From positions 25,461,154 through 25,525,153 of the forward strand of contig JASDDO010000028.1 of the NCBI GenBank assembly GCA_030015575.1: 64,000 bases of DNA. The letters are read 5' to 3'. Made by a program: the position numbers and the translations under genes. Under the pieces are notes generated by a model. It searched no databases. It was given only the letters and a program-made list of their open reading frames with translations, and had not been told where the DNA came from. The DNA comes from Agapanthus africanus (Eukaryota; Streptophyta; Magnoliopsida; Asparagales; Amaryllidaceae). Below are positions 45,408-57,869 of the stretch, in pieces (positions within the stretch are counted from its first letter, which is position 1; the number at the start of each line of letters is the position of its first letter).

Positions 45408-48258
45408 AAGTTGGTATCAGGGCGCTATGTTAACCTTGGTTGGAGTCTATGTTTGACTATGCGGAGTCTATAGCGTTTATATATATTCAGAACCTAGGCT
45501 TGACCTTACGGAACTTAGACTTGGTCGAGGGGGTATTAGACCTGAACTTTCGACGCATAGGTTGACCTTGGTTGATGGAGTAGGTGACTTAAGTAGAGTG
45601 ACGTACCGTGTGTATGTACCACGACATACTTACGATACGCTACTCCGCTTAAAAAGCATTAGGATGTACATTTCCTTGCACAGTATTATATTCATTCTTA
45701 TGATCTATCCTCATCGATATCAGTTTATGCTTTTTGCTGCCACGATTACACGGGAAGAGAGAGCTGCGGCTAGAATTGTAGTCAGCACGAGCTCATCACG
45801 GACGAGGACTGACCAGGGCGTGATTCCAGGGATACATGATTGCATAGATGTATCGTCCTATTGTGTTTTCGCTCCATGAGCGTTTGATGGATTGCTTTTA
45901 CAAAATTTCTCAAACGTGTAAATCAACACCAGAGGATTGGGCCACTGCAAGAGGTCGGCTAGATTGTGATGACCGTTGATGTATCGTCTATTCTTGATGA
46001 TTGAGGCACTATTTAGCGTGCGGACGAATGAGCCAGTTGCTGCTGCGAATGACAAGATATCTCCCCAGATGCTTGGAGCTATTGCAGCATGAGTTATACT
46101 TAGAGATATGATAGAAGATCGCTAGTCACCCATGGATGAATGACTAGGACATATGGTTCGTTGCATATCCCGATGCGAGATCATCTGATTGATTGATTCC
46201 AGCTTGAGAAGACTTCACGCGGGTACGTTGAGAGTCGATAGAAAACGATCGAATGTCAGACCCCATTTTTCCAAGTTTAAGGTATTCGGAAAAACATGCA
46301 AGTAATTCCGTGGACCCTCTAGAAGAATGAAACCCTAACTCGATATAATGACCATGGGAATGCTTTTGAACCTTAGGGTTTGCAGCAGTTCCGCGGTACC
46401 ATTAATGAGGCTTGGGTTTGCCCTTCTATGACTGGTCCATAGGTACTATGGCATGTACTGAATATTATTAAGCTGTACTTAAGAGTTGAGCTCTTGGGGG
46501 ATTATGGAACTTTGACGAATCGATCGAAAAGTTCGACGTCATTCGGATATCATGTGATGGGATACATTGCTTGAGAGACTCCAGAGATGTGTATAGCTAT
46601 TGGAGCGCAGTCCATACAGCCACGAAGAGACCAGTCCGAATCAATCGACATTAGAGAAAAGTGGAGTAAGAGGTTCGTACGAGATTTCAACGAGATGACG
46701 TTCCACTCCGTTGACATCAGAGATGTGATACGCATGCAGAGGCGTTGAATATGGATATATCTTCCAGAAAGAGTTGTGATGAGTATGCAGCCGTTCCAGA
46801 ACGAGAAATAGATTTAGTAAAGGGTGATAACTTCCGGGCAGTTCGGCAGAAACAAGATTTGGGGGAGACTTCGACAGAACCTTTATGGAATACTATACGA
46901 GAAGACTTGGACCTAGGATAAGTCGTATTGCGCACACCCAGAAGACCAGAGTTCGACATCGTCGACGAGACATGTTATGAGTGACCATGATAGTTGGTCA
47001 GAGATCTTTAAAGGATGTGCAGAGCAGAACTGTTTCCGTTATTTGGATTTTGGTATTTTGGGCGGTCTATTTGCATGATTGAGTTTTTATGCACCACAGT
47101 TGCACTCGACTTCGATTTGATGTTATCTGAGATGCTCGATTTTGATTTCATACCTATGGAATGTATGTGATTTGACTTGTGCTTTCGGCATAGTTTTCAT
47201 GCACATAAGTATATTGATTCGATTTTGTGCACGCTGGTGCACATGATTTTGAGATTATACACGGTGTACCTGATTTGGATTGAGGTTGTTGTATACCGTC
47301 AATTTTGATTGTGATATTCGATATTTGTTTTCCGTGCACCTTGTGCACTTGAGTTGGATTTAGCGCATACTTGGCGCGCTTGATGCGATTTTGGTGCACA
47401 CCAGATGCACTAGATCGGGATTCTTCGTGCATATCAGACGCACCTGATATTGTTGTAAGGCACACTGTTGCCCTTGACATGTGTTTTCGTACACACCCGC
47501 TGCACTTAGTTTTGGTTTCTGTGTACATGTATGGCACATTCATTGATTTTGATTTTTGTGTGCACCAGACGCACGTGGCATTCTTATGCACATTTTGGGA
47601 TTGATTTCTTGTGGAGCCGTATGTTTTTATGATATTTACTATTTGGTATAGTGACTGAGCATGACTAGTCAAAGGACAGAACCTGAATATGTTTTTGCAT
47701 GTATCGATAGTTATTGAAGGGATTTCCAAAAAAAGGGAGCTATAGTCTCAGTATTTACCTACGTGTCCGAGATGACACGAAACATTTTACAAAGAAAACC
47801 CTTCTAAATTATTTTCAAACGGCGGGACGTGTATGTTAAACAAGTATATAGATGTATATAGAGTTATTTTCTTATGCTAAACGTCCGCTACTTATGCCGT
47901 GATGCGCGCATTGCACAGTGATTTGAAAAAGGTTTGGCATGCATTTCTTTCAGATATTTTGACGAGTTTATAATGATGCATACTATGTACATATTTTAGT
48001 CTTGAGTATATCATGTTGGTTTTCGTATTGGATTTTGACATTGGTGTCTTGACCATAACTCCGATTATTGCGGGATGCTTGACGGAGTTTGATTTTGGGT
48101 TATATACTCGTTTTTCATGCGCATGCATTACGCTACGATGTGTTTCATGTATTTATGATTTCAGAGCCCCGACGACTTGATCTTTTTACTGAAATGTTTT
48201 AGTATTTGAGGGGTCTAAATTTAAATTCAGGGACCGAATTTATTTAAGGGGGGAAGAT
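45408..48258 (+). other. LARD interior, non-coding
   Basis: A Met-type primer site TGGTATCAGGGCGC begins at 45412. The interior then shows only short unconnected frames with no retroviral motif. From about 47060 to 47600, GTGCAC-like words recur every 40-60 bp. AAGGGGGGAAGA at 48246-48257 is the polypurine tract. Confidence 0.8.
48246..48257 (+). other. LARD polypurine tract
   Basis: AAGGGGGGAAGA is followed by one T and then the LTR start TGTAACATTTC. Confidence 0.85.
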
Positions 48259-48664
48259 TGTAACATTTCAGAAAAATAAAATATTATTTTTGGGTATTTA
48301 TATAATTAAATAATTAATATTATGAATATTTTAGTGTTGTGGTATAATTAAATACCGACAAATTGGGAAATATTTGGAAAATTATAGAAATTATGGAAAT
48401 GAGGGTGTTTTATATGATTTAAGCAAATTATAAATTCTTTTATGATTAATTATATTCCATTTTAATGCTAATCGCGATTAAATATCACTAATCATGCATT
48501 AAGCTTGATTTGTGCACATGACATGCACCATGTCATATTACACATTGTTACATTTTTTTTACCATGGGTTTTTCCTTTATTTTTCATGCATGGCTTTGTC
48601 TTGATTGAGATGAGAAAAAAAGAAAAGAAAAGAAAAGAAAACGGAATAAACAAATAGGCATGGG

Positions 48665-48706
<42 letters not shown>

Positions 48707-50123
48707 GAAGGGTCTCATTTGACCATGGCTCCTTGTCATTTGTCTTCATCATCTTCCTCATTTCTTCTCCCTTTCCTCACCATGGCTGCCCCCTCTCCCC
48801 CTCCACCTCTATCCCCTCACAACAACACCAAAACTACAACAAAACCTTATATCTTCTTCACTAAAAACATGCACAAGCTCACTACAAGTATGAGGAACAA
48901 AGAAAAATTGGATTTTGAGCACTAGGGGCAACTCAAGAAAATTCTTGAGTTGTCAATTGAGGTAATTCTTTCACCACTAGTGCAGTATTTCCTTCATTTT
49001 AGCATCCATACATGTTTAAAAGTGTTTTAGTGAGGTTTTGTGAGCTTTGAAAATTCCTAGAGAGGATTAGGGTTTTCTTTGAGTTGTGTTGGTGAACTTG
49101 AGTGTATTGGTGACTACAAACCCCCATAGTGCTAAAAACCTGGACCAAACAGAACCTAGACCTTGCAATGAGATTTAGATATCGATATGTTCGTTTGTGA
49201 ATATTTAGTGGGTGCAGGGAATCTGGAGTGATCCGAGACCATTACTAGAAAAGCAAACAACACCACTAGCCAAGATGGACCACTACGAGACCACCTTGTG
49301 AAAATGAACCCAATCCAAGCCATTAGAACCGAGCAGGCCGGAATTCTAGGGCTTGTGTCCGGCCACCTTGTGGAGATTTGGGTCTAGGTTTGGTATGTAG
49401 CTCATATGCCCCCTATACATCACCCCGGTATTGTTTGTTTATCCCAATTTTTCTTGAACCAAAATCTGGAGCAAGTTTTCATAGGTTGCTGCATTGTTTT
49501 TGTAACTTTTCGTGACTTAAGTTTTGGTAATTTTGCTTTATCTCGATCACTTGAAGTTTGTACGTCGATTTAGGGTCTTATTTGGTTCTTTTGCATGAGT
49601 AGGCTATAGGTTCTAATCTATAGTCACTTCGCATGTCGTTTTGGATTTGAATTGGATTTTAATGCGATACGATGCACTTTGACATGTAGGTAGCTCCGCG
49701 TGAACTTCGGGACGACCAGCAAGGGTGTGGAGACATAGAATTCGGCAAGCAAAGATCAAGGTGAGTAGATATATATCTACGGGGGAAGTCAGGTGGATGG
49801 CGTAAGCACCCCCGCAATTTCGTAGCATTTGATGCGTTATATATACATATATACATATATATATGATATATTATGAGATGAGTATACTTAGTAAGATTGG
49901 CTTTAGATGACCTTGGTTTAGTGTTAGCGTATTTGGATGATAATTCTTTAGTTAGTCTCTTAGTCGCGAACCCTAGAGTATAGGCTATACATACACACAC
50001 GCGCACACACTTTTTATGATTTCTCTTGTGCGTATATGAGGATATGTATATATATATGTATGTATGTATGTGTGTATATGTGTGTGTGTGTGTGTGAATA
50101 AGTATATATATAATATATATGTG

Positions 50124-50154
<31 letters not shown>

Positions 50155-50589
50155 GTGAATATGTGTGTATATATATATTTATGTATACGTATACATGGAT
50201 GATGAGGATAGTATATGATACTTGGAGATGAGTCGATGTGATTGGGTAGGATGCCATGGGATCGATGATATGATTGGGTTGTGTTATAAGATATGACATA
50301 TTATATTAGCGGATTGTTGGGCGATGTGTTTTCATACAGACGCGGATATAAGTTGATGGTATCTGTATGTACTAGACTTAGATCAGTACCATGTTCATGA
50401 TATTATGATAATGATACCATATGGATATTGAGGTATATGTGATAGGCGACCCGTACCTCGATTTTGGGATGCCGTACGATGGATTTACCATACGAGATGT
50501 AATTATGATGATAGATCTGCACTCATGATTTGAGGATGTTCTATTATATATTTTATCGTATGTGACGCTATTGAGGCGGGATCACCGAC

Positions 50590-50626
<37 letters not shown>

Positions 50627-52676
50627 CTCAGACTTAAGTGGTTTGCCTTACGCTTTCGATTAGTCATGTAGTTCACTTAGTAGATGTTAGACTGGGCTCG
50701 AGTCATACCTATTTGTAAAACTAACGAATCGTCAGTATTTCAAAGATAGGCCAAGGGAAACTACGGATATTTCATATGACGTATCTCTTCTTAAAAACAC
50801 CGTAGCCCCTATTTTCTAAACACCACGATTCGTATTATTTCAAATGCCGAAACTGTATGACTCATATATATTATGTACATTCATTATTGTTGCATTTACT
50901 ATTCATTTGCCATATATGCCTACTATTCGCATCGCATGATTAAATATGTTTTTATTGTTATATTGAACCCATATTATCAGGACACCAGCACTATTACCGA
51001 TGATGCCTACGTCTACGAACACTTGCTTTCCGGCTCACACACATCATCATCGGTAATTGCCATGTCACGTACATTTTAGAGAATATTAATTATTGATATC
51101 GCTTGCTAGCTGATAGTTCCGATATATCATTACTGTGCTAGATTAGATATTGCATTTATTACTATGATATTCCATGAATATTTATATATTCATTTGTCAT
51201 GCGATATTATGGGCCAGTCCGGATTGGCGGAGCCCGGTATTCACTGTTATTGACTTGTCATTTTGAGATTTTGGATTTTCCATGAGATTTCTGGATTTGG
51301 AGAAACCACAGATTTTATAAACTCATTTATCATTTTCAAAAGATAAAAAGTGCAGTTTTCTCGTGATATGATGTGAGATACGTCCACCATGAGTTTTCTC
51401 GACTTTTGAGCGATATCATACACCCGATTTGAGGAAGAGGAGGAACCGTCTGTGGGTGCATGGTAGACCCGGTGCGGTACCCCGAGGCAAGATGGTCGCA
51501 GATGATGACGTTGAGCCTGGCAAGGTAGCACTAACGACCGGTTATTTGTAACGCGGCGGATATCCGGAGGATAACGACGTAGTCGTAAAATTTGATGATT
51601 TTGGGCCAGTCTGGATAGCCAGAGCCCAGGGGCCAGTCCGGATAGCCGGAGCCTGAGATATTGAGACTTTGAAGTATTGAGATCGTATGATATGGGCCAG
51701 TCCGGATAGCCGGAGCCCGAGATATTGGACATTTGGATATATGTTTTGTGTCGATATTTGACACGGATTTTATGTTGATTTTATTAATGATACCTCGATT
51801 TTATATACAGAAATCTCACCAATTTACGAAAACAGTTTTCTCTTGTAGATGTATTATGTTTTCATGCATTCATACATCATATTTATGATATGTTGCTACC
51901 TGAGGCACTTACACGAGCACTTGACATTACACTTATGTGTAGATGGTTTTAGGATTATATATTGAGGATATTATGATCGTATGACCTAGGATTGAGTCTT
52001 ACATGTGATTTCTGCTCGGTAATGTTTTCTACTGACGAGTTGGAAACTCACCCCCGTTGTGCCACAGTTTCTTGCAGGTTTGCCGTACGGGTTTCCTTGG
52101 CGGCTTTGCTGGTACACTGCTTCTTCTGGATGATTCTTTGGTAGGTGGACTCACTTATATCGTGACCATCATTGTATTTTATTATATTTAGTTGTATGTA
52201 GAAACTCCATCAACCAGACTTGTATATTTTTAGACTTAGAAGACCAGTGTATATTCATTCGACCTTAGAGTCACGCTTGTATTATTATGGTTTTCTCTGG
52301 TTTCTTCTGAGTTTTGATCCTCGCCCTTCGGCGTTGTATATTATACTGCTTGCGTGGTTGTGACCGCCAATTGGCGAAGAACTAGCTCCCGCTTGGGGAT
52401 GCTTTTATTCATTATGTATATTATCCATGTTTGTACCCGTTTGGGACCCGTATTTATAAAGGAAACTCTGCCGAAATTTTTAGAAAAGACATGATGTTTT
52501 AAAAATGCATACGGCGGCTTATTTTGTTAAACCACTTGTTTTAAAACTAAAATTCTCCTTCACTTTCTATTTAAAATGGTTTAGATTTATGGGCTTTTGG
52601 CTTACTTGAATTAGGTTTGGTCCTATAGACTTCACATGATTCAAGTGCCAGTCACGTGCTATTTCAGGTCGTGACA
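48259..52676 (+). repeat. LARD 3' LTR
   Basis: A 4418-bp copy of 41090-45407. It differs mostly in the microsatellites: a longer AG run at 48667-48704, and more AT at 50100-50175 and 50595-50622. Confidence 0.92.
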
Positions 52677-52681
52677 ATGCG

Positions 52682-52906
52682 AGCTCAATCAATGTACATA
52701 TCGATTGTCTATACTGAAATCATGTTTCTATTTGCAGGGTTAACAATTTTCAATTGACATCTTTGAACGCAAGTCTGTATTTGAACAACTTTTCTTGGCT
52801 CCAGCTGGGGGCAAGGCTATCAACACTGACAAAGTAATAAGGCATCTCGGGCAAGATCCAAAGGTGTCCCTGACAACTGCTCAATTGGGTATCTTCTCTA
52901 AGCTCC
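52682..52906 (+). pseudogene. Short coding-like remnant in T3 interior
   Basis: An open frame includes RKSVFEQLF, which resembles the SVFxRL motifs in T1 and T2 gag. It leads directly and in frame into the 30-bp array. TTTGCAGGGTT near 52733 could be a splice acceptor. It may be all that is left of a polyprotein. Confidence 0.45.
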
Positions 52907-53390
52907 CGTCAAATGACCACCACGTCGTTACACTTGAAACAGATGACCTCTAAGTCGTTAAACTGGAAACAGATGACCTCTACGTCGTTAAACTGGAAAC
53001 AGATGACCACCAAGTCGTTAAACTGGAAAAAGGTGAGCTCTAAGTCGTTAAATTAGAAACAGATGACCACCACGTCGTTAAACTAGAAACAGATGACCTC
53101 TAAATCATTAAACTGGAAACAAATGACCTATACGTCGTTAAACTGGAAACAAATGACCACCAAGTCTTTAAACTGGAAACCGATGACCTCTATGTCGTTA
53201 AACTGGAAACAGATCACCTCTACGTCGTTAAACTGGAAACAGATGACCACCAAGTCATTAGACTAGAAACTGACCACCATGTCTTTAAGCTGGGAATGAT
53301 AGACCTCTAAGTCTTTAAACTGGGAACCACTGACCACCATGTCATTAAACTGGGAAAGTCGATCTCTAAGTTGTTAAACTGGGAATGTAA
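52907..53390 (+). repeat. 30-bp codon-periodic tandem array of T3
   Basis: About sixteen units of GTCGTTAAACTGGAAACAGA plus TGACCTCTAC and variants spell VVKLETDDLY. Occasional stops occur in some units. The unit is 10 codons long, against 9 in the T2 array. Confidence 0.85.
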
Positions 53391-53439
53391 ATAAAAAAAA
53401 GTGTGTAAATGAAAACAAAAGAAAAGCTTAAACGATGGG

Positions 53440-53590
53440 GAAACTCGCAATAAAAATCAGCGAGTAAAAATAAACATGAAAAATAAAAGTCGAAATGATG
53501 GGGAAACCGCAAATAAATAAAGCCGAAATGATAGGGCAATCGCGACCTTCGCAATAAGAAAAGCTGAAATGATAGAGCAATCACGGAAAA
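53440..53590. repeat. GCCGAAATGAT repeats of T3
   Basis: This is the inverted counterpart of T2 10255-10525, with AGCCGAAATGAT copies and a stem ACTCGC/GCGAGT at 53443-53465. Confidence 0.75.
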
Positions 53591-53599
53591 AAATGGCGA

Positions 53600-53830
53600 A
53601 TGATGAGTCGCTCCTGGTACCATATTCCAGTGCAGCGATGCAGAAGCCGACCAAAATCCAAATTCCCAAACAATGAATGATGAGTCGCTCCTGGTACCAT
53701 ATTCCAGTGCAGCTATGCAGACGCCGACCAAAATCCAAATTCCCAAACGGCGAATGATTTATCGCTCCTCGTACCATATTCCAGTGCAGCGATGTAGAAG
53801 CCAACCAAAATCCAATTTCCTAAAATTCTC
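53600..53830. repeat. Three direct repeats of about 82-84 bp in T3
   Basis: GCTCCTGGTACCATATTCCA and the following 60 bases recur near 53610, 53692 and 53764, with a partial fourth copy near 54258. They are non-coding. Confidence 0.85.
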
Positions 53831-53973
53831 CCAGCCCTACGGATGGTCCCCAAGTTGACTACCGTATACAATCCACGGGCTCAAATAATTCTCATCATAC
53901 CCATGCCCACCGCAATCACCAGTTACGCGACTGGTCTCCGCCCTTAGAATTATGCTCCATTTGGGAAGACCTA

Positions 53974-54177
53974 CTCATGTGTCCTTACGATACATGAGGA
54001 GAACAAACTTACGGGATCCTCACGACTCGTAAGAAAACACTTTCGTGGGATCCTTACGACTCACGAAGGAAAAACATACTTAGGAGTCTCCACGACTACT
54101 AAGGAAAAAATACACCTACGGGATCTTTTCGACTCGTAGGAAGAAATGCTTTTATGGGACCCTTACGGCTCATAAAA
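53974..54177 (+). repeat. Constant-loop hairpin array of T3
   Basis: Six hairpins follow every 34-37 bp: CTCATGT/ACATGAG (53974-53998), CTTACG/CGTAAG (54008-54033), TTCGTG/CACGAA (54042-54067), CTTAG/CTAAG (54079-54103), CCTACG/CGTAGG (54115-54140) and TTTTATG/CATAAAA (54150-54177). Four or five loops read close to GGATCCTTACGACT, while every stem has a different sequence. Confidence 0.9.
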
Positions 54178-54439
54178 TTGAAAAAGTCTTAGGTGATAGG
54201 GACCTAAACCTGTCTCCTAAGCTATCGCTCCCCAACAGCCAAAGACAGATGATGATTCGCTCCTGGTACCATATTCCAGTGTAGCGATGCTGATGTCAAT
54301 CCAAATCAAATCAAACCAACAACCTCTGCGGCGAAATCATGCTTCGTCCCAGAATTTACTCCGTGTCGAAATCATGCTTCGCCTCAGGATATCTACCTTC
54401 CCTGCCGGAGTTATACTCTGCCTCGGAATCAAGTCAACC

Positions 54440-55360
54440 AGCAACACTTCATGCCAGGGACAAGTCGACCAGCGACGCTCCATGCCAGGGACAAGTCAAA
54501 CAGCCAGCGACACTCCGTGCCGGGAATAAGTCGATCAGCGACACTCCATGCTGGGGACAAGTCGAACAACCCGACACTCCATGCCGGGGACAAGTCGATC
54601 AGTGACACTCCGTGCCGGGGAAAAGTCGATCAGCGATACTCCGTGTCGGGGATAAGTCGAACAGCCAGCGACACTCTGTGCCGGGGATAAGTAGATCAGC
54701 GACACTCCGTGCCGGGGACAAGTCGAACAACCAGCGGCACCCATGTCGGGGATAAGCCGACCAGCGACACTCCGTGCCGGGGACAAGTCGACCAGCCAGT
54801 GACACTCCATGTCGGGGACAAGTCGATCAGCGACACTTCATGCCGGGGACAAGTCAAACATCAGCGACACTCCGTGCTAGGGACAAGTCGATCAGCGCCA
54901 CTCCGTGCCGGGGACAAGTCGAACATCAGCGACACTCCGTGCCGGGGACAAGTCGATCAGCGACACTCCATGCCGGGGACAAGTCGAACATCAGCGACAC
55001 TCCGTGTCGGGGAAAAGTCGAACAGCCAGCGACACTCCATGCCTGGGAAAATTCGATCAGTGACACTCCGTGCCGGGGACAAGTCGACCAATGACACTCC
55101 GCGCCCGGGACAAGTCGACTAGAGACCTCCCTGTCAGAATCATGCTCCGCCTCGGAATCAGGTCAACCAGCGACACTCCATGCCGGGGACAAGTCGAACA
55201 GTCAGTGACACTCCGTGCTGGGGACAAGTCGACCAGCGACACTCCGTGCCGGGGAAAAGTCAAACAGCCAGCAACACTCCGTGGAGGGGACAAGTCGACC
55301 AGCGACACTCCGTGCTGGGGGCACGTCGACCAAATCACTCCGGGCCAGGGAAACATTTAC
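54440..55360. repeat. 31-35-bp tandem array of T3
   Basis: About twenty-five units of CAGCGACACTCCGTGCCGGG plus GACAAGTCGA follow one another, with small indels and an interruption near 55115-55165. Long overlapping frames exist only because of the repeat. Confidence 0.92.
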
Positions 55361-55371
55361 CACGGACACTC

Positions 55372-55670
55372 CGCCTCGGAGACGCGTCAAGCATCGACCG
55401 TCCATGTCGTAAAAAGGGCAGTGCAGGCTTCCCACAAATCGGGAACCAAATCGCTCCGGGCCAAGGAAAAGTCTACCACGGACACTCCATCTCGGAGACG
55501 CGTCAAGCGTCGACCGTCCATGTCGTAAAAAAGGCAGTGCAGGCTTCCTACAAAGCGGGAACCAAATCGCTCCGTGCCGGGGAAACGTCTACTACGGGCA
55601 CTCCTTCTCGTAGACGCGTCAAACGTTGACCGTCCATGTTGTAAAAAGGGCAGTGCATCCTAAAAAGTGG
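55372..55670. repeat. 117-bp tandem repeat of T3
   Basis: CTCGGAGACGCGTCAAG recurs at about 55375 and 55492, and as CTCGTAGACGCGTCAAA at about 55609, giving two and a half units. Nothing coding is seen. Confidence 0.85.
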
Positions 55671-55764
55671 GAACCAAAGCAAGTCGCTTCCACGCGAAAG
55701 AAGATCCATCAATTTCACGCACACGACACACATATGTGGTGTGCATTTATTGATGGGGGCACTT

Positions 55765-57557
55765 TGTTGGGGTCGAAAATTGCACCCCGGTTGACCAATT
55801 CAAAGTCAAGGTCAACCCCAAGCCATGTGGACCCAAGTCCAGATCAAGTGGGCCCATGCCCAAGTCGAGTCCGAACATGAAGCGGCCGGCCTTCCTCCAT
55901 GCCAAAATAAAAATCATGTAATAAATAATTTTTATGTAATTTTTTATGCATGAATGTAAGTAAAATGGGCATAAAGCTAAATTTTTATAAATCCCATGGC
56001 TTATGTGCAAAAGAAATGAGCACATGAGGCATGAGATGGGCAAAATGCCATTTTGTAAAGCTTAAGGGGCTATATGTAAATGCATAAGCCTATATAAGGC
56101 AACATGATGATGAATAAAGGATACACTCTTCATTCTCTCAAACTCTAGAAGCCTCCACTCTCTCTTTTCAAGTTCTTCCTCTTCCTTTTCATTTTCCAAA
56201 TAAATCAAGAGATTAGCTCTTTTTTTTCTTCTAAAATTAAATAAAGTTTTACCATAAATCCACCTCCCAAGACTCCATCAAGATAAGAAAAAGGGTCTCT
56301 TTTTTATCATCTAAGATCTAGATCTTGGAGTTTCAAGAGAACCCATTTTAGGTTTCTTCTCAAAAGAGAAAGGAGAAAATCTTTTGGAGTTTAACTTCAC
56401 AAATAAAATTATTTTAGAGTTTGACTTTATAATAAAAACTTTTTTTTGGATTTTAACTCTGAATAAAATTGTCTTGGGAGTTTAACTCCAAATAAATATT
56501 TTTGGAGTTTAACTCCATCACTGAAAAATATTCTTTTTGGAGCTCCCGCTTCCTCTCACGTGAGGGAGAGGGGAGCTCCCACTAAGTGTGAGATTTCCCT
56601 CCTTCTCACATGAGGGGAAGGCTCCCCATTTAGTAGAGTTTAACTTCTTACCACATTAAATCTTTTTAGGATTTTAACTCCACAATAAAAATCTTTTTGG
56701 AGTTGAAATCCATTTAAAATTCTTTTGGAGTTTAACTTCACATTTAAAATTCTTTCGGAGTTCAATTCCACAATAAAAATTCTTTTGGAGTTTAACTCCA
56801 CAAATAAAATTCTTTTGGAGTTTAACTCCACAATAAAAATCTTTTTGGAGTTGAACTCCATTTAAAACTCCTTTTGGGGAGTTTAACTCTATATTAAATC
56901 TTTTTGGAGTTGAACTCTATTTGAAATTCTTTTGGAGTTTAACTCCGCAATAAAAGTCTTTTTGGAGTTAAACTCCATTTAAAATTCTTTAGAAGCTTTA
57001 CTCCATTTAAAATTCTTTTTTTGGAGTTGAACTCCATTTAAAATCTTTTTGGAGTTGAACTCCATATTTAAAATTCTTTTGGAGTTTAACTTCACAAAAT
57101 ATTTTCTTTTGGAGTTGAACTCCATGTAAAAAAAATCATTTTTTGGAGCCCTTTAGCCACCTAGCACGTGAAGGGGAGGGCTCCCTTTAAGTGAGAGCTC
57201 TTTTTTGCCCCCATCACATACTAGCACGTGAAGGGAAGGGCTCCCATTTAATGGGAGTACTTTTAACCCTCCTCACATGCTAGCATGTGAAGGGTCACAT
57301 GCTAGCACGTGAGGGGGAGGGCTCCCATTTACATGCTAGCATATGAGGGTGAGGGGAGGCTCCCATTAAATGGGAGCCCAGGTGCCCCCCCTCTTTTTTT
57401 ATTTTATTTTATTTTTCTTTTCTTCTTTCTTCCTTCTTCTCTTTATTTTAATCTTTTTTATTTTAAAAAAAATAAATATTAAATAAATAAAAATAAATTA
57501 TAAATAATATTTTAAAATTAAAATTAAAAAAAATGTTTCTCTAAATATTTATTTACT

Positions 57558-57599
<42 letters not shown>

Positions 57600-57865
57600 T
57601 TTTTTTTTAACAATGGAACAAAACAAAAAAACACACACACGCCAACGCATCGCATTGAGTTCGCATGACCCGTTTAACCCGTCAATCGGAGGTTCTCTCG
57701 CTCCAGAAGCGAGGGATAATCAACAGCAGCTTAGTCCGCGGCTGCAGGAGTTCGGATCCCCACAATCAATAAACCCCGACCTACCCTACGCAGGGGGAAT
57801 CTGTAATACACCTGACAAGCGCATGAGTATTCCCATTTCAATGGGGTGACGAAAAACACCCTACA
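55765..57865 (+). repeat. T3 3' LTR
   Basis: A 2101-bp copy of the 5' LTR preceded by the purine tract ATGGGGGCACTT. The palindrome array is at about 56385-57130 and a long AT run at about 57562-57597. Confidence 0.92.
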
Positions 57866-57869
57866 CTAG

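Larger units (their letters stand above)
41090..52676 (+). mobile_element. LARD-type element, long LTRs and non-coding interior
   Basis: LTRs of 4318 and 4418 bp start TGTAACATTTCAG and end GGTCGTGACA or AGGTCGTGACA. TSD ATGCG is at 41085-41089 and 52677-52681. A Met-tRNA-type primer site and a polypurine tract are in place. The 2.85-kb interior has no gag or pol domain in any frame. Large retrotransposon derivatives (LARDs) have just this form: LTRs over 4 kb and a non-coding interior of a few kb. It depends on another element for movement. Confidence 0.88.
38875..57865 (+). mobile_element. T3, non-coding Tat-like element (split by the LARD)
   Basis: LTRs 38875-41027 and 55765-57865 start TGTTGG and end CCCTACA. 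TSD CTAGT is at 38870-38874 and 57866-57870. The primer site is at 41033-41051 and the purine tract just before 55765. Without the nested LARD the interior is about 3.1 kb. It lacks gag and pol, but its 3' region is the counterpart of that in T2: the codon-periodic array, the CGGCT repeats and the constant-loop hairpins, in the same order and sense. T3 is therefore a gag-less relative. Confidence 0.88.

Noticed and set aside
47154..47729. 191-codon minus-strand frame in the LARD interior
   Set aside because: It follows the GTGCAC-type repeats, has no domain, and runs against the element.
52907..53390. Regular 30-bp repeats resembling a CRISPR array
   Set aside because: There are no unique spacers, the units abut directly, the genome is a plant's, and the array has a counterpart in T2.
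54287..55629. Several overlapping long frames on both strands
   Set aside because: They follow from the 31-35-bp and 117-bp tandem units and show no domain, so they are not genes.
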